A stretch of DNA of 64,000 nucleotides from Opitutus sp. GAS368 (GTDB lineage Bacteria; Verrucomicrobiota; Verrucomicrobiia; Opitutales; Opitutaceae), in assembly GCF_900104925.1 (NCBI RefSeq), contig NZ_LT629735.1, positions 2,078,291-2,142,290 of the forward strand, read 5' to 3'. The position numbers were made by a program, and so were the translations under genes. Position 1 is the first letter of the stretch. Each line of letters opens with the position of its first letter. A model generated the notes under the pieces. It was not told the origin of the DNA and did no database searches. It saw only the letters and a list, made by a program, of their open reading frames with translations. This document shows positions 51,724 to 61,614 of this stretch, one piece after another.

Positions 51724-53973
51724 ATGATCGCCCCGCCCGGACTGATTTTTGCCGCCGACGCCGCCCTGGTCGGGTTGACGGCGTGGCTCGGCCTTTGTGC
51801 CGCCGGGCTGGGCCGGCGGGGGCTGATCGAAGCGTCGCAGGGCTGGCTGCTGCTGGCGCTGGCGTGGATTGCGGGCTCCGGGATCCTGCTCGGTCTGGGC
51901 GGCGGACTCGGTCGGTCGGGATTTCTCGGGCTGCACGCCGCCGGCCTCGCGGTCTTGCTGCTGGGGCGGCGGAAGCAATGGCGCGGGGATATCGGACAGG
52001 GACGGGACTGGCTTGCGGCGTGGGGCCGGCTGGTGCGCGGCGGCACGCCGGAAGGCTGGCTGGTGGGCGGCTTGATCGTCGTGCTGCTCGGCCTGACCGT
52101 GCTGGCGGCGCAGGCCGAACCCATCGTGTATGATGCGCTGACCTACCGGCTGTCGCGCATCGGCGCCTGGCTGCAGGACGGAACGATCCGCCATTATGCG
52201 ACCGACGACCCGCGGTTGAACTACATGCCCGTCGCGCCGGACGTGGTGATCGCGTGGCTGCTCGGCGCCACCAACGAAGGATTTCATCTCGCGCCGCTGG
52301 CGCAGCTGGCGGGCGGGCTGTTGCTGCTGGGCGCCACCTTCGGCCTGGGCCGGACCGCCGGCCTGTCGCGGCTCAACGCCCTCGGGGCGGTCGCGCTGGC
52401 GCTCGGCATGGCGAATGTCGCGGTGCAGTTCACCACGATCCAGAGCGACCTGTTCACCGCCGGCGTGTTCGCGGCGAGTTATCTCCTGTGGCATCGCGCG
52501 CTGGAGCGCGGCGAGGGCTCATGGGTCGCGGGTGTGGGCGCAGCCCTGGCCTTTGGCTCGAAGGGGACAATGTTCTACCTGGCGCCCGGCGCGGCGCTGT
52601 GGGTGGGCTGGCTGGCCTGGCGGCAGCGCGCTCATTGGCAGGCGCTGGGGCCGACGGCCCTCGGCCTGTTGGTCGCGGCCCTGGTTTTTGTGCTGCCCGG
52701 TTGTTGGCGGAATGTCGTCACCTACGGGTCGCTCTTCGGTCCCCGCGACGCGGTGCGGCTGCACCACGGAGAATTCACCACGCCCGCCCACGCGGCGGAG
52801 AAGCTGGTCTGGAATCTCGGCACGTCCGCCGTGCAGCTGCTTGAACCCACCGCGCAGCCGCTCTGGCTGCAGGGCGTCAGCCGCCGCGCAGGGGAAAAGC
52901 TGACCGCGCGGTTTTCCGCGGAAGCCGATCCGTATGTGTTCATCGGGCAATCGCGGCGCGATCAGCTGGAACGGGTGATGCGACTGACGGAGCCCGACGC
53001 CGATGTCGTCACGTGCGGGATCCTGGGCGCGTTGTTGTTTGTCGCCGGCCTGTTGCTGGCTGCGACGATGCGCCAACGCCCCGCGGCCGCGCAGATGCTG
53101 GTGTGGGGCGGCGGGGTGATCATTTATCTCCTGGTGCAGCACGGTCTGGTGCAATGGCATCACTGGGCTTTCCGGTTCATGGTGCTCGCGGCGCCGTGGA
53201 TGGCGGTGGTCGGGGCGTGGGGCGTCGGCGGCCTGCCGCGAGGCTGGCGCGTCGGAGCCTGGGCCATGCTGCTCATGTCGGCGACGGAGGTGTTTGCCTT
53301 CACGCAATGGCGCACGAGCCAGGCGGCCTGGCAGGCGCTGACGCAGCCCGGGCGTTCCGCCTCCTATTTTGTCTACAGCCATTGGCGCGCCTGGGCGGAG
53401 CAACTCGACCAGCCGGGCGAGCCGCTGCGGCTGGCCTTTCCCATCGATAAGCCGCTGGCCTCATTCTACCGCCTCGGGCCACCGCGGCCGGTGAAACTGG
53501 AGCAGTTGTCCGGAATGAAAACCGCCACCGCCGAGGCCGCGGTGGGCGCGGGTGCGGGCTGGCTGGTGGTTCCGCTCGAGCAATTCAAGGGCCGCGAGGG
53601 CCGGGTCATGGGCCGGACGAGATTGCCGGATCTGGCCGCCTACCGGGCGCTGCGCCCCGGCGAACAGCCGCAGCCGCTGCTCTACCGCCACCGGTTGATC
53701 ACGGAGGGGGAGCGTATCCGCCGGGAACTGCTGGTGCGCACCTGGAGCAATGTTCCGGTGCGGGTGGAGTTGTTCAACCCGATGGCCTCGGCCTGTCCCT
53801 TTGAGCTGAGCACGCCCACGGGCCGGGTCACGGACGTGGTGTCGGCTGGGTCGCGTCTGGTGGTGGTGGCGCCCGTGCCGGCGGATATGCTGGCCGTGGT
53901 GACGATTGATTTCCCCAAACCCGCGTCGGGGGCGGCGGACCAAGGCATTCCGCTGGTCCGGCTGGTGCCGTGA
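51724..53973 (+). CDS. Large polytopic GT-C-like membrane protein
   Basis: 749 residues, about 12 membrane segments and a C-terminal soluble domain of about 150 residues. The loop EPIVYDALTYRLSRIGAWLQ carries an acidic residue in the GT-C position, then DGTIRHYATDDPRLNYMPVA. WHHWAFRFMVLAAPWMAVVG is typical of late helices in this class. It follows the GT87 gene by 28 bases on the same strand. It ends one base before the end of a convergent gene. Confidence 0.75.
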   Translation: MIAPPGLIFAADAALVGLTAWLGLCAAGLGRRGLIEASQGWLLLALAWIAGSGILLGLGGGLGRSGFLGLHAAGLAVLLLGRRKQWRGDIGQGRDWLAAWGRLVRGGTPEGWLVGGLIVVLLGLTVLAAQAEPIVYDALTYRLSRIGAWLQDGTIRHYATDDPRLNYMPVAPDVVIAWLLGATNEGFHLAPLAQLAGGLLLLGATFGLGRTAGLSRLNALGAVALALGMANVAVQFTTIQSDLFTAGVFAASYLLWHRALERGEGSWVAGVGAALAFGSKGTMFYLAPGAALWVGWLAWRQRAHWQALGPTALGLLVAALVFVLPGCWRNVVTYGSLFGPRDAVRLHHGEFTTPAHAAEKLVWNLGTSAVQLLEPTAQPLWLQGVSRRAGEKLTARFSAEADPYVFIGQSRRDQLERVMRLTEPDADVVTCGILGALLFVAGLLLAATMRQRPAAAQMLVWGGGVIIYLLVQHGLVQWHHWAFRFMVLAAPWMAVVGAWGVGGLPRGWRVGAWAMLLMSATEVFAFTQWRTSQAAWQALTQPGRSASYFVYSHWRAWAEQLDQPGEPLRLAFPIDKPLASFYRLGPPRPVKLEQLSGMKTATAEAAVGAGAGWLVVPLEQFKGREGRVMGRTRLPDLAAYRALRPGEQPQPLLYRHRLITEGERIRRELLVRTWSNVPVRVELFNPMASACPFELSTPTGRVTDVVSAGSRLVVVAPVPADMLAVVTIDFPKPASGAADQGIPLVRLVP

Positions 53974-53974
53974 A

Positions 53975-56068
53975 TCAGGGCTGGGCGGCGGCGTGGGCGC
54001 GTTCGATGGCCGCGGCCAGCTGGCGCAGGTCGCCGTTCAGCGCGGCGTCGAGCTCCGCCTGGTCCAGCCGGTAGACAAGGATCGAGTAGCCGGGCTGCGC
54101 GTCGGGCTGCCGCGCACGCAGGTAGTGGCACAGCCGGGCGAAGCGCAGCTGCTCGAACTGCTTCCAGGCCTTGGTCCATTCGTCGGAGGTGAAGCCCTGC
54201 GCCGCCTCAGGCCGGCCCGACGGGTCGAACTTGAGGCGGCGGAAGTTGACGTCGTTCTGCCGCAGCAACTGGTAGAGGCGTTCGTTCTCCAGCGTCCACG
54301 GCCCGCGTTGCGGCTGGTAGACGTGCGAGAGCATGGTGGCGCTGATGGCATAGAGCCCCGGTTCGCACGAATGCCACGGACGCGGCCGGTCAAAGGTCGG
54401 CAGGCGCGGCATGAGCACGGCGTCGGGCACGTAGCGGGCGGGCTCATCGGTGCCGAAGTAGGAAAGATACACGCGCTCGCCCGGCCGGCGATTGTCGTGC
54501 AGCCAATGTTGCAGCGCCGGCAGGTCCTGCCCCCAGTCGAGGGAGCTGTCCACGAGATGTTGGTAACCGTGCGCGGGACCGCCGACGAGCGGACTGAAAT
54601 AGGCGAGGTAATGCGGATAGATCTGCGCGGCGGTCGCGGCCTGCCAGCCGACGAGCGCGGCGAGGCCCACGGCGAACGCCGCGCCGGTTTGCCGCGAATG
54701 ATGCCAGGCGCGCAACATCGCCCACCCGAGAGCTCCGGCCAGGATATAGAGCACCGGGTAGGTGGGCAGGATGTGGCGATGGCCGATGTTGAGGTGGCTG
54801 GTCAGCGAAATAAACCAATAGACGGCAAACAGCGCCAGCAGCGGCGTGACGCGGTAGAAATATCGGCCCAGGCGGGCGGGAGCAAGGGCGCGGAACCGCC
54901 AGGCGAGCAACCCCGCGCTGGCCGCCAGCGCGGCCAGCAGCGCCGGCGGGGTTTTGTAGAGGAAGGTCTTCGGGAAGAAATCCACCCAGCCGAAGATGCT
55001 GTATTCCCCGTCGAGAAACGCGGCGCGCGCCTCGGCGTGCTTCAGGACGAAGGCCAGCCCGTAGAGCCAGCCCTCGGGCAGCAGGTGATGGTCGCGGCCG
55101 AACTGGATGCACTGGGCCTTCAGGCCGCCGAAGGAGAGAATGAAATCCCACGGCAGGTTGAACTCGCCCGGCGGCAGCGCAGGATTGCAGACGCCGTAGC
55201 GGAAGCCGAAGAACGCCCAGATCACGGCCACGGCGACCAGCCCCTGGGCGGTCGTGGAAGCGGCGATGGCGCCCAGCCGGCCGGGGCGCGTGCGGAACGT
55301 GAAGCGCCCCAGCGCGAGCGGCGCGGGATTGAAAACCCGCAGCGCGGCCATGATCACCGCCAGCGGCAGCAGCAGCACGGCGGTGTATTTGGCCACAGCC
55401 GCCAGGCCCAGCACGAGGGCGCTCAGCCACCAGGTGCGCCACCGGCCGTCATGCAGGTGCCGCCAGTAGGCGCCGGATGCGGCCAGCAGGAAAAACGCCA
55501 TGCACATGTCCGAGGTGGCCAGGCCGCTGTGCGCCAGCATGGTCGGGCAGAGGGCGGCGAACGCGGCGGAGACCAGCGCGCCGGCCTCGCCCCAGAGTCC
55601 GCGGGACCAGAAATAAACGAGCAGCACCAGCGCGGCGCCGAACAGGGAGTTCATCGCGCGGGCGGCGAACAGCATCCACGCGGGATCGTTGCCGGTCTCG
55701 TAGAAAAACGCGTGGCCGGTGAGCCAGACCTCCGACTTGCGCCAGACCAGCGTGTCCATCGGCGGATACGCGGCGCCGCGCAGCGCGGTCGGCAGCGCCT
55801 GCCAGCGCTGCGGCAGGTTGCCGTTCTCCGGCTGCATGCGGTAATCGTTCCAGTGATCGAAGGTGTAGCCGCCCGTCACGTGCGCAAGCTCATCGGCCGT
55901 CGTGGACTTCTCCCGCATCGCGAGGGTGGCGAGGACGGCGTGGCCGAGCGCCAGCAGCAGCGCGAGCCAGGTCAGTCCGGAGGGCAGGAGTGGTGAACGG
56001 GTGGAAGGCAAACGGAAGCCGGGGAGAAATTGATAAGCAGTATGGACACGTTCCGGCGCGCCGCACAA
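53975..56068 (-). CDS. GT39/PMT-like polytopic glycosyltransferase
   Basis: 697 residues. The first loop contains STTADELAHVTGGYTF and then DYRMQPENGNLPQRW, matching the acidic motif and the YxLNPEHPPL-like segment of PMT/ArnT-related proteins. FISLTSHLNIGHRHILPTYP and the soluble segment SLDWGQDLPALQHWL are common to this bacterial family. About 11 membrane segments. The start is uncertain: TTG at 56068 is given, another TTG at 56011 fits equally, and no ATG precedes the first helix. It is divergent from the methyltransferase gene. Confidence 0.8.
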   Translation of the reverse strand: MCGAPERVHTAYQFLPGFRLPSTRSPLLPSGLTWLALLLALGHAVLATLAMREKSTTADELAHVTGGYTFDHWNDYRMQPENGNLPQRWQALPTALRGAAYPPMDTLVWRKSEVWLTGHAFFYETGNDPAWMLFAARAMNSLFGAALVLLVYFWSRGLWGEAGALVSAAFAALCPTMLAHSGLATSDMCMAFFLLAASGAYWRHLHDGRWRTWWLSALVLGLAAVAKYTAVLLLPLAVIMAALRVFNPAPLALGRFTFRTRPGRLGAIAASTTAQGLVAVAVIWAFFGFRYGVCNPALPPGEFNLPWDFILSFGGLKAQCIQFGRDHHLLPEGWLYGLAFVLKHAEARAAFLDGEYSIFGWVDFFPKTFLYKTPPALLAALAASAGLLAWRFRALAPARLGRYFYRVTPLLALFAVYWFISLTSHLNIGHRHILPTYPVLYILAGALGWAMLRAWHHSRQTGAAFAVGLAALVGWQAATAAQIYPHYLAYFSPLVGGPAHGYQHLVDSSLDWGQDLPALQHWLHDNRRPGERVYLSYFGTDEPARYVPDAVLMPRLPTFDRPRPWHSCEPGLYAISATMLSHVYQPQRGPWTLENERLYQLLRQNDVNFRRLKFDPSGRPEAAQGFTSDEWTKAWKQFEQLRFARLCHYLRARQPDAQPGYSILVYRLDQAELDAALNGDLRQLAAAIERAHAAAQP

Positions 56069-56085
56069 CCTTCGTGTGCACCTGC

Positions 56086-56820
56086 ATGAACGCTGAGGAA
56101 TACGCCAACATGGACCAGATGGAGACCGCCCACTGGTATTACGCCGGCAAGCGGGATTTCGCCCGGGGCTGGCTGCTCCGGGTGCGGCCGCCGACGGCCG
56201 CAGACCTGCTGTTGGATTGCGGCGCAGGTACCGGCCGGTTCGCGAAGGAAATGGAGGCGCACTGCCGGGTGATGGTGCTCGACGACCACGAGGAGGCGCT
56301 GCGGCTGCTGCGCACGCGCTTCCGGCCGGAGCAGATTCTCAGTTTGGCGGGCGACCAGGTGCCGCTGCCCGCGGCCTCCCTCGACTACGTGACCGCGCTC
56401 GACGTGCTGGAGCATACGCCCGACGACCAAGCCGTGGTGACGGGGTTTCACCGCCTGCTGAAGCCGGGTGGCGTGGCGCTGGTCACGGTGCCGGCGAGCA
56501 TGGCGTTGTGGAGCGACTGGGATGTCGCGCTGCACCACTTCCGGCGCTACTCGCGGCCGCAGCTCAAGGCGCTCTTTCCCGACGCGCAGTGGGAGCTGCT
56601 TTACGCGAACTACACGAACGTCGTGGTCTACCCGGCGGTCTGGCTCGTGCGCAAGTGGCGGAAATGGTTTCCGCAAAAGGGCGGCCAGGTCCGCACCGAG
56701 GACAAGCTGCCCGCCCCGGCGCTCAACGCCGTGTTGCGCTGGCTCTTCGTGCGGCCGGCGTTCTGGCGCGTGCCGTTTCCGTTCGGAGTCAGTCTCGTGT
56801 TAGTGGCGCGGAAACGCTAG
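56086..56820 (+). CDS. SAM-dependent class I methyltransferase
   Basis: 244 residues. The SAM site is LLLDCGAGTGRFAKEM, the acidic loop after strand 2 is VMVLDDHEEAL, and the post-III region is HRLLKPGGVALVTVPAS. HFRRYSRPQLKALF and the C-terminal hydrophobic segments are typical of methyltransferases in polysaccharide loci (methyltransferase 11 type). It likely methylates a glycan or lipid intermediate. The target is unknown. The ATG at 56086 was chosen; upstream residues overlap the divergent gene. Confidence 0.85.
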   Translation: MNAEEYANMDQMETAHWYYAGKRDFARGWLLRVRPPTAADLLLDCGAGTGRFAKEMEAHCRVMVLDDHEEALRLLRTRFRPEQILSLAGDQVPLPAASLDYVTALDVLEHTPDDQAVVTGFHRLLKPGGVALVTVPASMALWSDWDVALHHFRRYSRPQLKALFPDAQWELLYANYTNVVVYPAVWLVRKWRKWFPQKGGQVRTEDKLPAPALNAVLRWLFVRPAFWRVPFPFGVSLVLVARKR

Positions 56821-56832
56821 CCCGAGGCCCTT

Positions 56833-56893
56833 GTAGGTCGGGGTATATCCCCGACAGGTGGGGCCAAACGTCGGCCATAAAGCCCCGACCTGC
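56833..56893. repeat. Palindrome with alternative hairpins
   Basis: The left arm GTCGGGG (56837-56843) can pair with CCCCGAC at 56849-56855 or with CCCCGAC at 56883-56889; AGGTCGGGG/CCCCGACCT form the long outer stem. It lies between the convergent methyltransferase and GT-C genes and shares a core with the element inside the E1-E2 gene. Confidence 0.75.
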
Positions 56894-56905
56894 ACCAAGC
56901 TCCGG

Positions 56906-59104
56906 CTACCGGGCCGGGTCGTCGTAGCAGGCCTCAAACAGCGGGTGCCCGGCGGCATCGAGGAACACAAGCTGCTGCGCGGGCCGGCCCGCGGGCACCG
57001 GCAGGCTGTGATACAGGTGCAGCTGGCGCAGCCCGTCGATCTGCAGCGGCCAAGAGCTGGGTTGCGGTTCGCCGGCCGTCTGCCCCAGGGCGTTGATCCG
57101 GCTGACGGTCACCCGGCAGTTGTCCGCCGACCAGGAGGCGAGATTCATCGCGGGATTCCGCACATCGCGCAGCACGATGCGGGCGACCGTGGCCCGAATC
57201 GCGACATTCACCGTGATCAGGCGGGGCTCGACGCCCGCGGTGGCGGAGGCGCTTTCGAAGTTCTGCGCGACGTAGAAGGGTGCCGCCCGGCTGTCCCGCG
57301 GCACGAGGAAATCATAACCCGACACGCTGAAAAGCTGCCGGTAATGCTGCCGGATGAAGTCGTTCAGGGGGCCGGTGATGGTCAGGCCGACCTTCTGGTC
57401 GAGGAAGTCGATGAGCGGCCGGCTGCTGATGACGGCCGTGCGGGGCTCGGCCTGCAGGCGGGCGACGATGGCCTGCTGTTCCTCGGGCGTGAGCAGCCAG
57501 AACCAGTGCGTGGCGTTGCGCAGCGTGGGGGGCGGCACGCCGCTCCAGAGATTGAAGCTGAACATGCCCGGCCGCGAGTAGAGCAGATCGGCGTGGAGCT
57601 GGGCGTTGGCCGTGAGGATGCGCAGCGCGTAGCGGACGTTTTCCTGCGGCCGGAGGGATTCGGCCCCCGGCAACTCCAGCGCATCCGAGGTGGTCCAACG
57701 CTGCCAGCCTTGGTCCGACAACAGGTTCACCTGCCAGGCGGCGGCGAGCAACGCGACCGCCGCGACGGCAGGCTCGAGCCAGCTGCGTTGCAGGCGCCGG
57801 GCCAGGTGGCCGGCGGCCTCGGCCAGGCCGCTGACAAAGAGCGGCAGGAGCAGGAACGAACCCCACGCCAGCTGCGTGCCGGCGACCGGGTAGGCGTGCA
57901 GCACCTGTCCGACGCCGATCAGCGCGACGAGCGCCGTGGCCTGCCGGCGGCGGTCGCCGGCCGGGGCCTCGTCCAAGGGCAGGAGGAACAGGGGCGTCAG
58001 CGGCAGCACGAGGCTGATCATGCGGCCGGGTCCGTGGATGGTGAGCCAGGTGTCCGCCTGCCAGGCGAAGCAACCCAGCGCCAGCAGGCGCAGCAGGGCG
58101 ATTCCGCCGGCCAGTCGGGGCCGCAGCGCGGGGCGCATGAGCCAGAGGGCGGTGAGAGCGACCGCGAGGACAACCACGACCCAGGCGAGCGGGGGCCAGA
58201 GGAAACCGAAGTGGAAATTGACGGGATGCCGGAGCGGGTCGAGCAACACGCCGTTGACCAGCCCGCGCGGGCTGGTGCCACGGGCGAGGATGGCGATGAT
58301 GGTGGCCGCGCCCAGCCCGGCAAAGCCGGCGGCACCGGCGAGCCAGTCGCGGAATTGCACGGCGGGCGGATGCCCGGCGGCCACCAGCGCGCAGACGGCG
58401 GCACCCGACAGGGCGAACACCACCGCGAAGTCGAACACCCACGATTCGCCCAGCAGCGGGCGCATCAAAACAAAGGGCAGCGCCATGAGGCCGGCCGCGG
58501 CGAGCCAGGCGCCGCGCCGCGCGGTGCCGATCAGGAGGAAGGCGCCGGCCGAGCAAATCCAGAAGAGCCCCACGTTGATCTTGGTGAGGATCAGCGCGGC
58601 GCCGGCGAGGCCCAGGATCAGCGTGGCGACGGCTGTGCGGCCGCGCGCCAGCGCCTCCACGGCCCCGGCCAGGCCCACGGCAATGATCAGGGCGATCAAC
58701 CCGCCGGGGTGGGGCGGCTCCCACGTCATCTGCCACAGATACCCGAAGACGGCCACCAGCGTGAACAGCGCCGTCCAGTAGCGCTGCGAGAGCCGCCACG
58801 CGATCAGGCCCGCCGCGAAGGCGGCGACGATCCAGTGCACCAGCGTCAGCGTGCGGCCGAACAGGTTGGTGACCGGCCAGTCGAACAGGCGGTGCCAGCC
58901 CTCATAATAGAGGAAGGGAACCGGGCCGTATTGCGTGAAGACCTCGTCGTAGAGCCGGCCGTGCGCGGAGAAATTCTTCAGGCCGATCAACACGTAACCC
59001 TCGTCATCGTGGATCATGAAGTTGGTGCTCATCAGCAGCCAACCGGCGAACGCCAGACACGCCGCCAGCACCAGCAGACCCGGCACACGCAGGCGGGACA
59101 TCAT
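56906..59104 (-). CDS. Large polytopic GT-C-like membrane protein
   Basis: 732 residues. The first loop STNFMIHDDEGYVLIGLKNF carries an Asp-Asp-Glu cluster, followed by YDEVFTQYGPVPF, as in the protein at 41201-42973. There are about 12 helices, then a soluble C-terminal domain of about 250 residues. Two adjacent ATGs (59104, 59101) overlap the stop of the upstream GT2 gene, so it is translationally coupled to that gene, which probably supplies its lipid-linked donor. Confidence 0.78.
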   Translation of the reverse strand: MMSRLRVPGLLVLAACLAFAGWLLMSTNFMIHDDEGYVLIGLKNFSAHGRLYDEVFTQYGPVPFLYYEGWHRLFDWPVTNLFGRTLTLVHWIVAAFAAGLIAWRLSQRYWTALFTLVAVFGYLWQMTWEPPHPGGLIALIIAVGLAGAVEALARGRTAVATLILGLAGAALILTKINVGLFWICSAGAFLLIGTARRGAWLAAAGLMALPFVLMRPLLGESWVFDFAVVFALSGAAVCALVAAGHPPAVQFRDWLAGAAGFAGLGAATIIAILARGTSPRGLVNGVLLDPLRHPVNFHFGFLWPPLAWVVVVLAVALTALWLMRPALRPRLAGGIALLRLLALGCFAWQADTWLTIHGPGRMISLVLPLTPLFLLPLDEAPAGDRRRQATALVALIGVGQVLHAYPVAGTQLAWGSFLLLPLFVSGLAEAAGHLARRLQRSWLEPAVAAVALLAAAWQVNLLSDQGWQRWTTSDALELPGAESLRPQENVRYALRILTANAQLHADLLYSRPGMFSFNLWSGVPPPTLRNATHWFWLLTPEEQQAIVARLQAEPRTAVISSRPLIDFLDQKVGLTITGPLNDFIRQHYRQLFSVSGYDFLVPRDSRAAPFYVAQNFESASATAGVEPRLITVNVAIRATVARIVLRDVRNPAMNLASWSADNCRVTVSRINALGQTAGEPQPSSWPLQIDGLRQLHLYHSLPVPAGRPAQQLVFLDAAGHPLFEACYDDPAR

Positions 59105-60060
59105 TCTTTGGCTCCCGGCCGCGGATTCCGCCGGAGCAGGTAAAGCGGCCGGTGTTTCACCTCGTCATAGATGCGCCCGAGGTATTCGCCGAGCACGCCG
59201 ATGCCGATCAGCTGCACGCCGCCGAGAAACAGCACGATGGTGACCAGCGTGGTATAGCCGGTAGGCGCCGTCTCGATGCCGATGATCCGGCGCACCGCGT
59301 AGAAGATCGCGGCCGAGAAGCCGAGGAACGCGATGAAGAGCCCGGCGTAGGTCAGCAACCGCAGCGGCAGGTAGGAAAAACTGAACACGCCGTCGGTGGC
59401 GTAGCGGATCAGCCGGCGGAAGGTCTGCTGCGGCTCGCCCGCGGCGCGCTCCTGACGGTCGTAGCGGATCTCCGCCGTCTGGTAGCCCACCCACGAGCGC
59501 AAGCCGGGGAAAAAGCGGTTGCGCTCGGGCAGCTGCTTGAGGGCGTCCACCGCGGCCCGGTCCATCAGGCCGAAGGTGCCGGTGTTGGACTCAATGGGAA
59601 AATCGGACACCCGGCTGAAGACGGCGTGGAAGAGATCCATGCCGAGCCGCCGCGGGCCGGTCTCCTGCCGGGAGCGGCGCACCGCGCGCACGACCTGGGC
59701 GCCCTCGTGCCACTTGGCGACCATCTCGGGAATGCACTCCGGCGGGTCCTGCAGGTCGGCATCCATGGTGATGACGGCCTCGCCCTGTGCGTGCGTCAGG
59801 CCGGCGGCGAGTGCGGCCTGGAAGCCGAAGTTGCGGCTCAACTCGACCAGCACGAAGCGCGGGTCCTTCGTCGCGTGCGCGCGGATCAGCTCCGCCGAAC
59901 GGTCGCGGCTGCCGTCGTCGACCAGCAGCGCCTCCCACCGCGTGGCCGGATTGGTGTCGAAGACCGCGGTCAGGCGGGCCAGCAATTCGGGCAACACCTC
60001 TTCCTCGTTGAAAATGGGCAGGACGACCGAGACGGCGGATTGGGGCGAGGGCGAAGCCAT
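59101..60060 (-). CDS. GT2 glycosyltransferase, polyprenol-phosphate type with two C-terminal helices
   Basis: 319 residues. VVLPIFNEEEVLPELLARL, LLVDDGSRDRSAELI and TMDADLQDPPECIPEM are the GT-A donor and metal motifs. Two membrane helices near residues 235-295 are followed by the LGEYLGRIYDEVKHRPLYLL tail typical of GtrB-like proteins. It makes undecaprenyl-phosphate sugars. The ATG at 60060 (MASPSPQ) is the natural start; a longer frame adds 13 unlikely residues. Confidence 0.93.
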   Translation of the reverse strand: MASPSPQSAVSVVLPIFNEEEVLPELLARLTAVFDTNPATRWEALLVDDGSRDRSAELIRAHATKDPRFVLVELSRNFGFQAALAAGLTHAQGEAVITMDADLQDPPECIPEMVAKWHEGAQVVRAVRRSRQETGPRRLGMDLFHAVFSRVSDFPIESNTGTFGLMDRAAVDALKQLPERNRFFPGLRSWVGYQTAEIRYDRQERAAGEPQQTFRRLIRYATDGVFSFSYLPLRLLTYAGLFIAFLGFSAAIFYAVRRIIGIETAPTGYTTLVTIVLFLGGVQLIGIGVLGEYLGRIYDEVKHRPLYLLRRNPRPGAKE

Positions 60061-60154
60061 GCTGGCCGGGATGAAGACAGAAGCGCCCGGCCAGTGCAAG
60101 CGGCCGAACCGTGAAATGGATCTTAATCTTCGCGCCGGCCGGCGGCTCGCCGGC

Positions 60155-60844
60155 TCAGACGAGGTTGTATTTCACGATGGCGTAGATGGCCCGGAAGCCG
60201 TCGCGCCAGCCGATCTTCTTCCCCTCGGCGTAGGTACGGCCGTAGTAGGAGATGCCCACCTCGTAGATGCGGCACTCCGGGAGCCTCGCCATCTTGGCCG
60301 TGATCTCCGGCTCGAAGCCGAAGCGGTTTTCCTGGATGACGATCTTCGCCAGCACCTCGCGCCGGAACAGCTTGTAGCAGGTCTCCATGTCCGTGAGGTT
60401 GAGATTGGTGAACATGTTCGAGAGCAGCGTGAGGAAGCGGTTGCCCACCATGTGCCAGAAATAGACCACGCGGTGCGCCTCGGCGCCCATGAAGCGCGAA
60501 CCGAAGACGACGTCCGCCTTGCCGTCGAGGATGGGTTTGAGCAGCCGCGGATATTCCTGCGGGTCGTATTCGAGATCGGCATCCTGCACGATGACCGCGT
60601 CGCCGGTCGCGGCGGCGAAACCCGTGCGCAGGGCCGCGCCCTTGCCCTGGTTGACCGCGTGGTAGATGATGCGGGTCACCAGCGGCTCGATCTCGCTCTT
60701 GAGGATGTCGCGCGTGCCGTCCGCCGAGCAGTCGTCGACGACGATGATCTCCTTGTCGGCCACCGGGGCGGCGCGGACGGCGTCGACGATGGCGCGGATG
60801 GTTTTGCGTTCGTTGTAGCAGGGAATGACGATCGAAAGCTTCAT
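60155..60844 (-). CDS. GT2 glycosyltransferase, dolichol-phosphate mannosyltransferase-like, no membrane helices
   Basis: 229 residues. [35 protein letters not shown] and [19 protein letters not shown] are donor and metal motifs; VFGSRFMG and [13 protein letters not shown] are typical of the Dpm1-like group. The C-terminus ends [20 protein letters not shown], also characteristic. It lacks C-terminal helices, unlike the two other GT2 proteins here. It lies 94 bases upstream of the next GT2 gene on the same strand. Confidence 0.93.
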   Translation of the reverse strand: MKLSIVIPCYNERKTIRAIVDAVRAAPVADKEIIVVDDCSADGTRDILKSEIEPLVTRIIYHAVNQGKGAALRTGFAAATGDAVIVQDADLEYDPQEYPRLLKPILDGKADVVFGSRFMGAEAHRVVYFWHMVGNRFLTLLSNMFTNLNLTDMETCYKLFRREVLAKIVIQENRFGFEPEITAKMARLPECRIYEVGISYYGRTYAEGKKIGWRDGFRAIYAIVKYNLV

Positions 60845-60942
60845 GCGGAGCAGGCCGTCACGCTAGCGCCGGCCCCCGGCTAGGAAAGCCTTTTCCCGCC
60901 TCCGCCCTTGACGGGGGCAAACCGGCCCGGACATCGTGCCCC

Positions 60943-61614
60943 ATGGCCAAATCCGCCCCGCGCCCGAATCGCGCCCTGCTCATCAAGCTCGCCGCCGCGG
61001 CGGTCGTGTTGCTCGTGGCCGTGGTCCTCGTGGCGCGCGGGCTCGACCTCAAGGCGTTGCTGGCGTCAGGCCTCGATCTGATCCGCCACGCGGGGCCGGT
61101 GGCCTTTTTCGGTTCGATGGCCCTGTTGCCATCGTTCGGCGTGCCGCTGTCGCCCTTTGCGCTGACGGCCGGATCGGTTTTCGCACCCACTCTCGGCATG
61201 CCGCTGGTCATCGTGCTCGCGCTGACGGCCGTGACTTTCAACATCATGCTTTCCTATTATCTCGCGCGCCGGGCGTTCCGGCCGCTGTTGGAAAAACTGG
61301 TGGTCCGGCTCGGCTACAAGCTGCCGGAGGTCGCCGCGGGCGACGCGACCGACTTGATCGTCTTGGTGCGCGTCACCCCCGGGGTGCCGTTTCCGGTCCA
61401 GAACTACCTGCTGGGACTCGCGCAGGTGCCGGTGGTCAAATACGCGGTGATCTCCTGTGCCGTGCAATGGTCGTTCAACACCGCGTTCATCCTCTTCGGC
61501 GACGCGCTGCTGCACGGCAAAGGCCAGTTGGCGCTGCTGGGCCTTTGCGGGCTGATGGCGCTCACGGTGGGCACGCAGCTCCTGCGGAAGCACTATGGCA
61601 AAAAAGGAACCTGA
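60943..61614 (+). CDS. VTT-domain (TVP38/TMEM64/DedA-like) membrane protein
   Basis: 223 residues, about six hydrophobic segments. The VTT core shows LLPSFGVPLSPFALTAGSVF, an internal re-entrant region, and LVRVTPGVPFPVQNYLLGLA. Family members include lipid scramblase-like and polyprenyl-phosphate-recycling proteins. The precise role is unknown, though recycling of undecaprenyl phosphate would suit the neighbouring glycan genes. It overlaps xseA by 20 bases. Confidence 0.88.
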   Translation: MAKSAPRPNRALLIKLAAAAVVLLVAVVLVARGLDLKALLASGLDLIRHAGPVAFFGSMALLPSFGVPLSPFALTAGSVFAPTLGMPLVIVLALTAVTFNIMLSYYLARRAFRPLLEKLVVRLGYKLPEVAAGDATDLIVLVRVTPGVPFPVQNYLLGLAQVPVVKYAVISCAVQWSFNTAFILFGDALLHGKGQLALLGLCGLMALTVGTQLLRKHYGKKGT

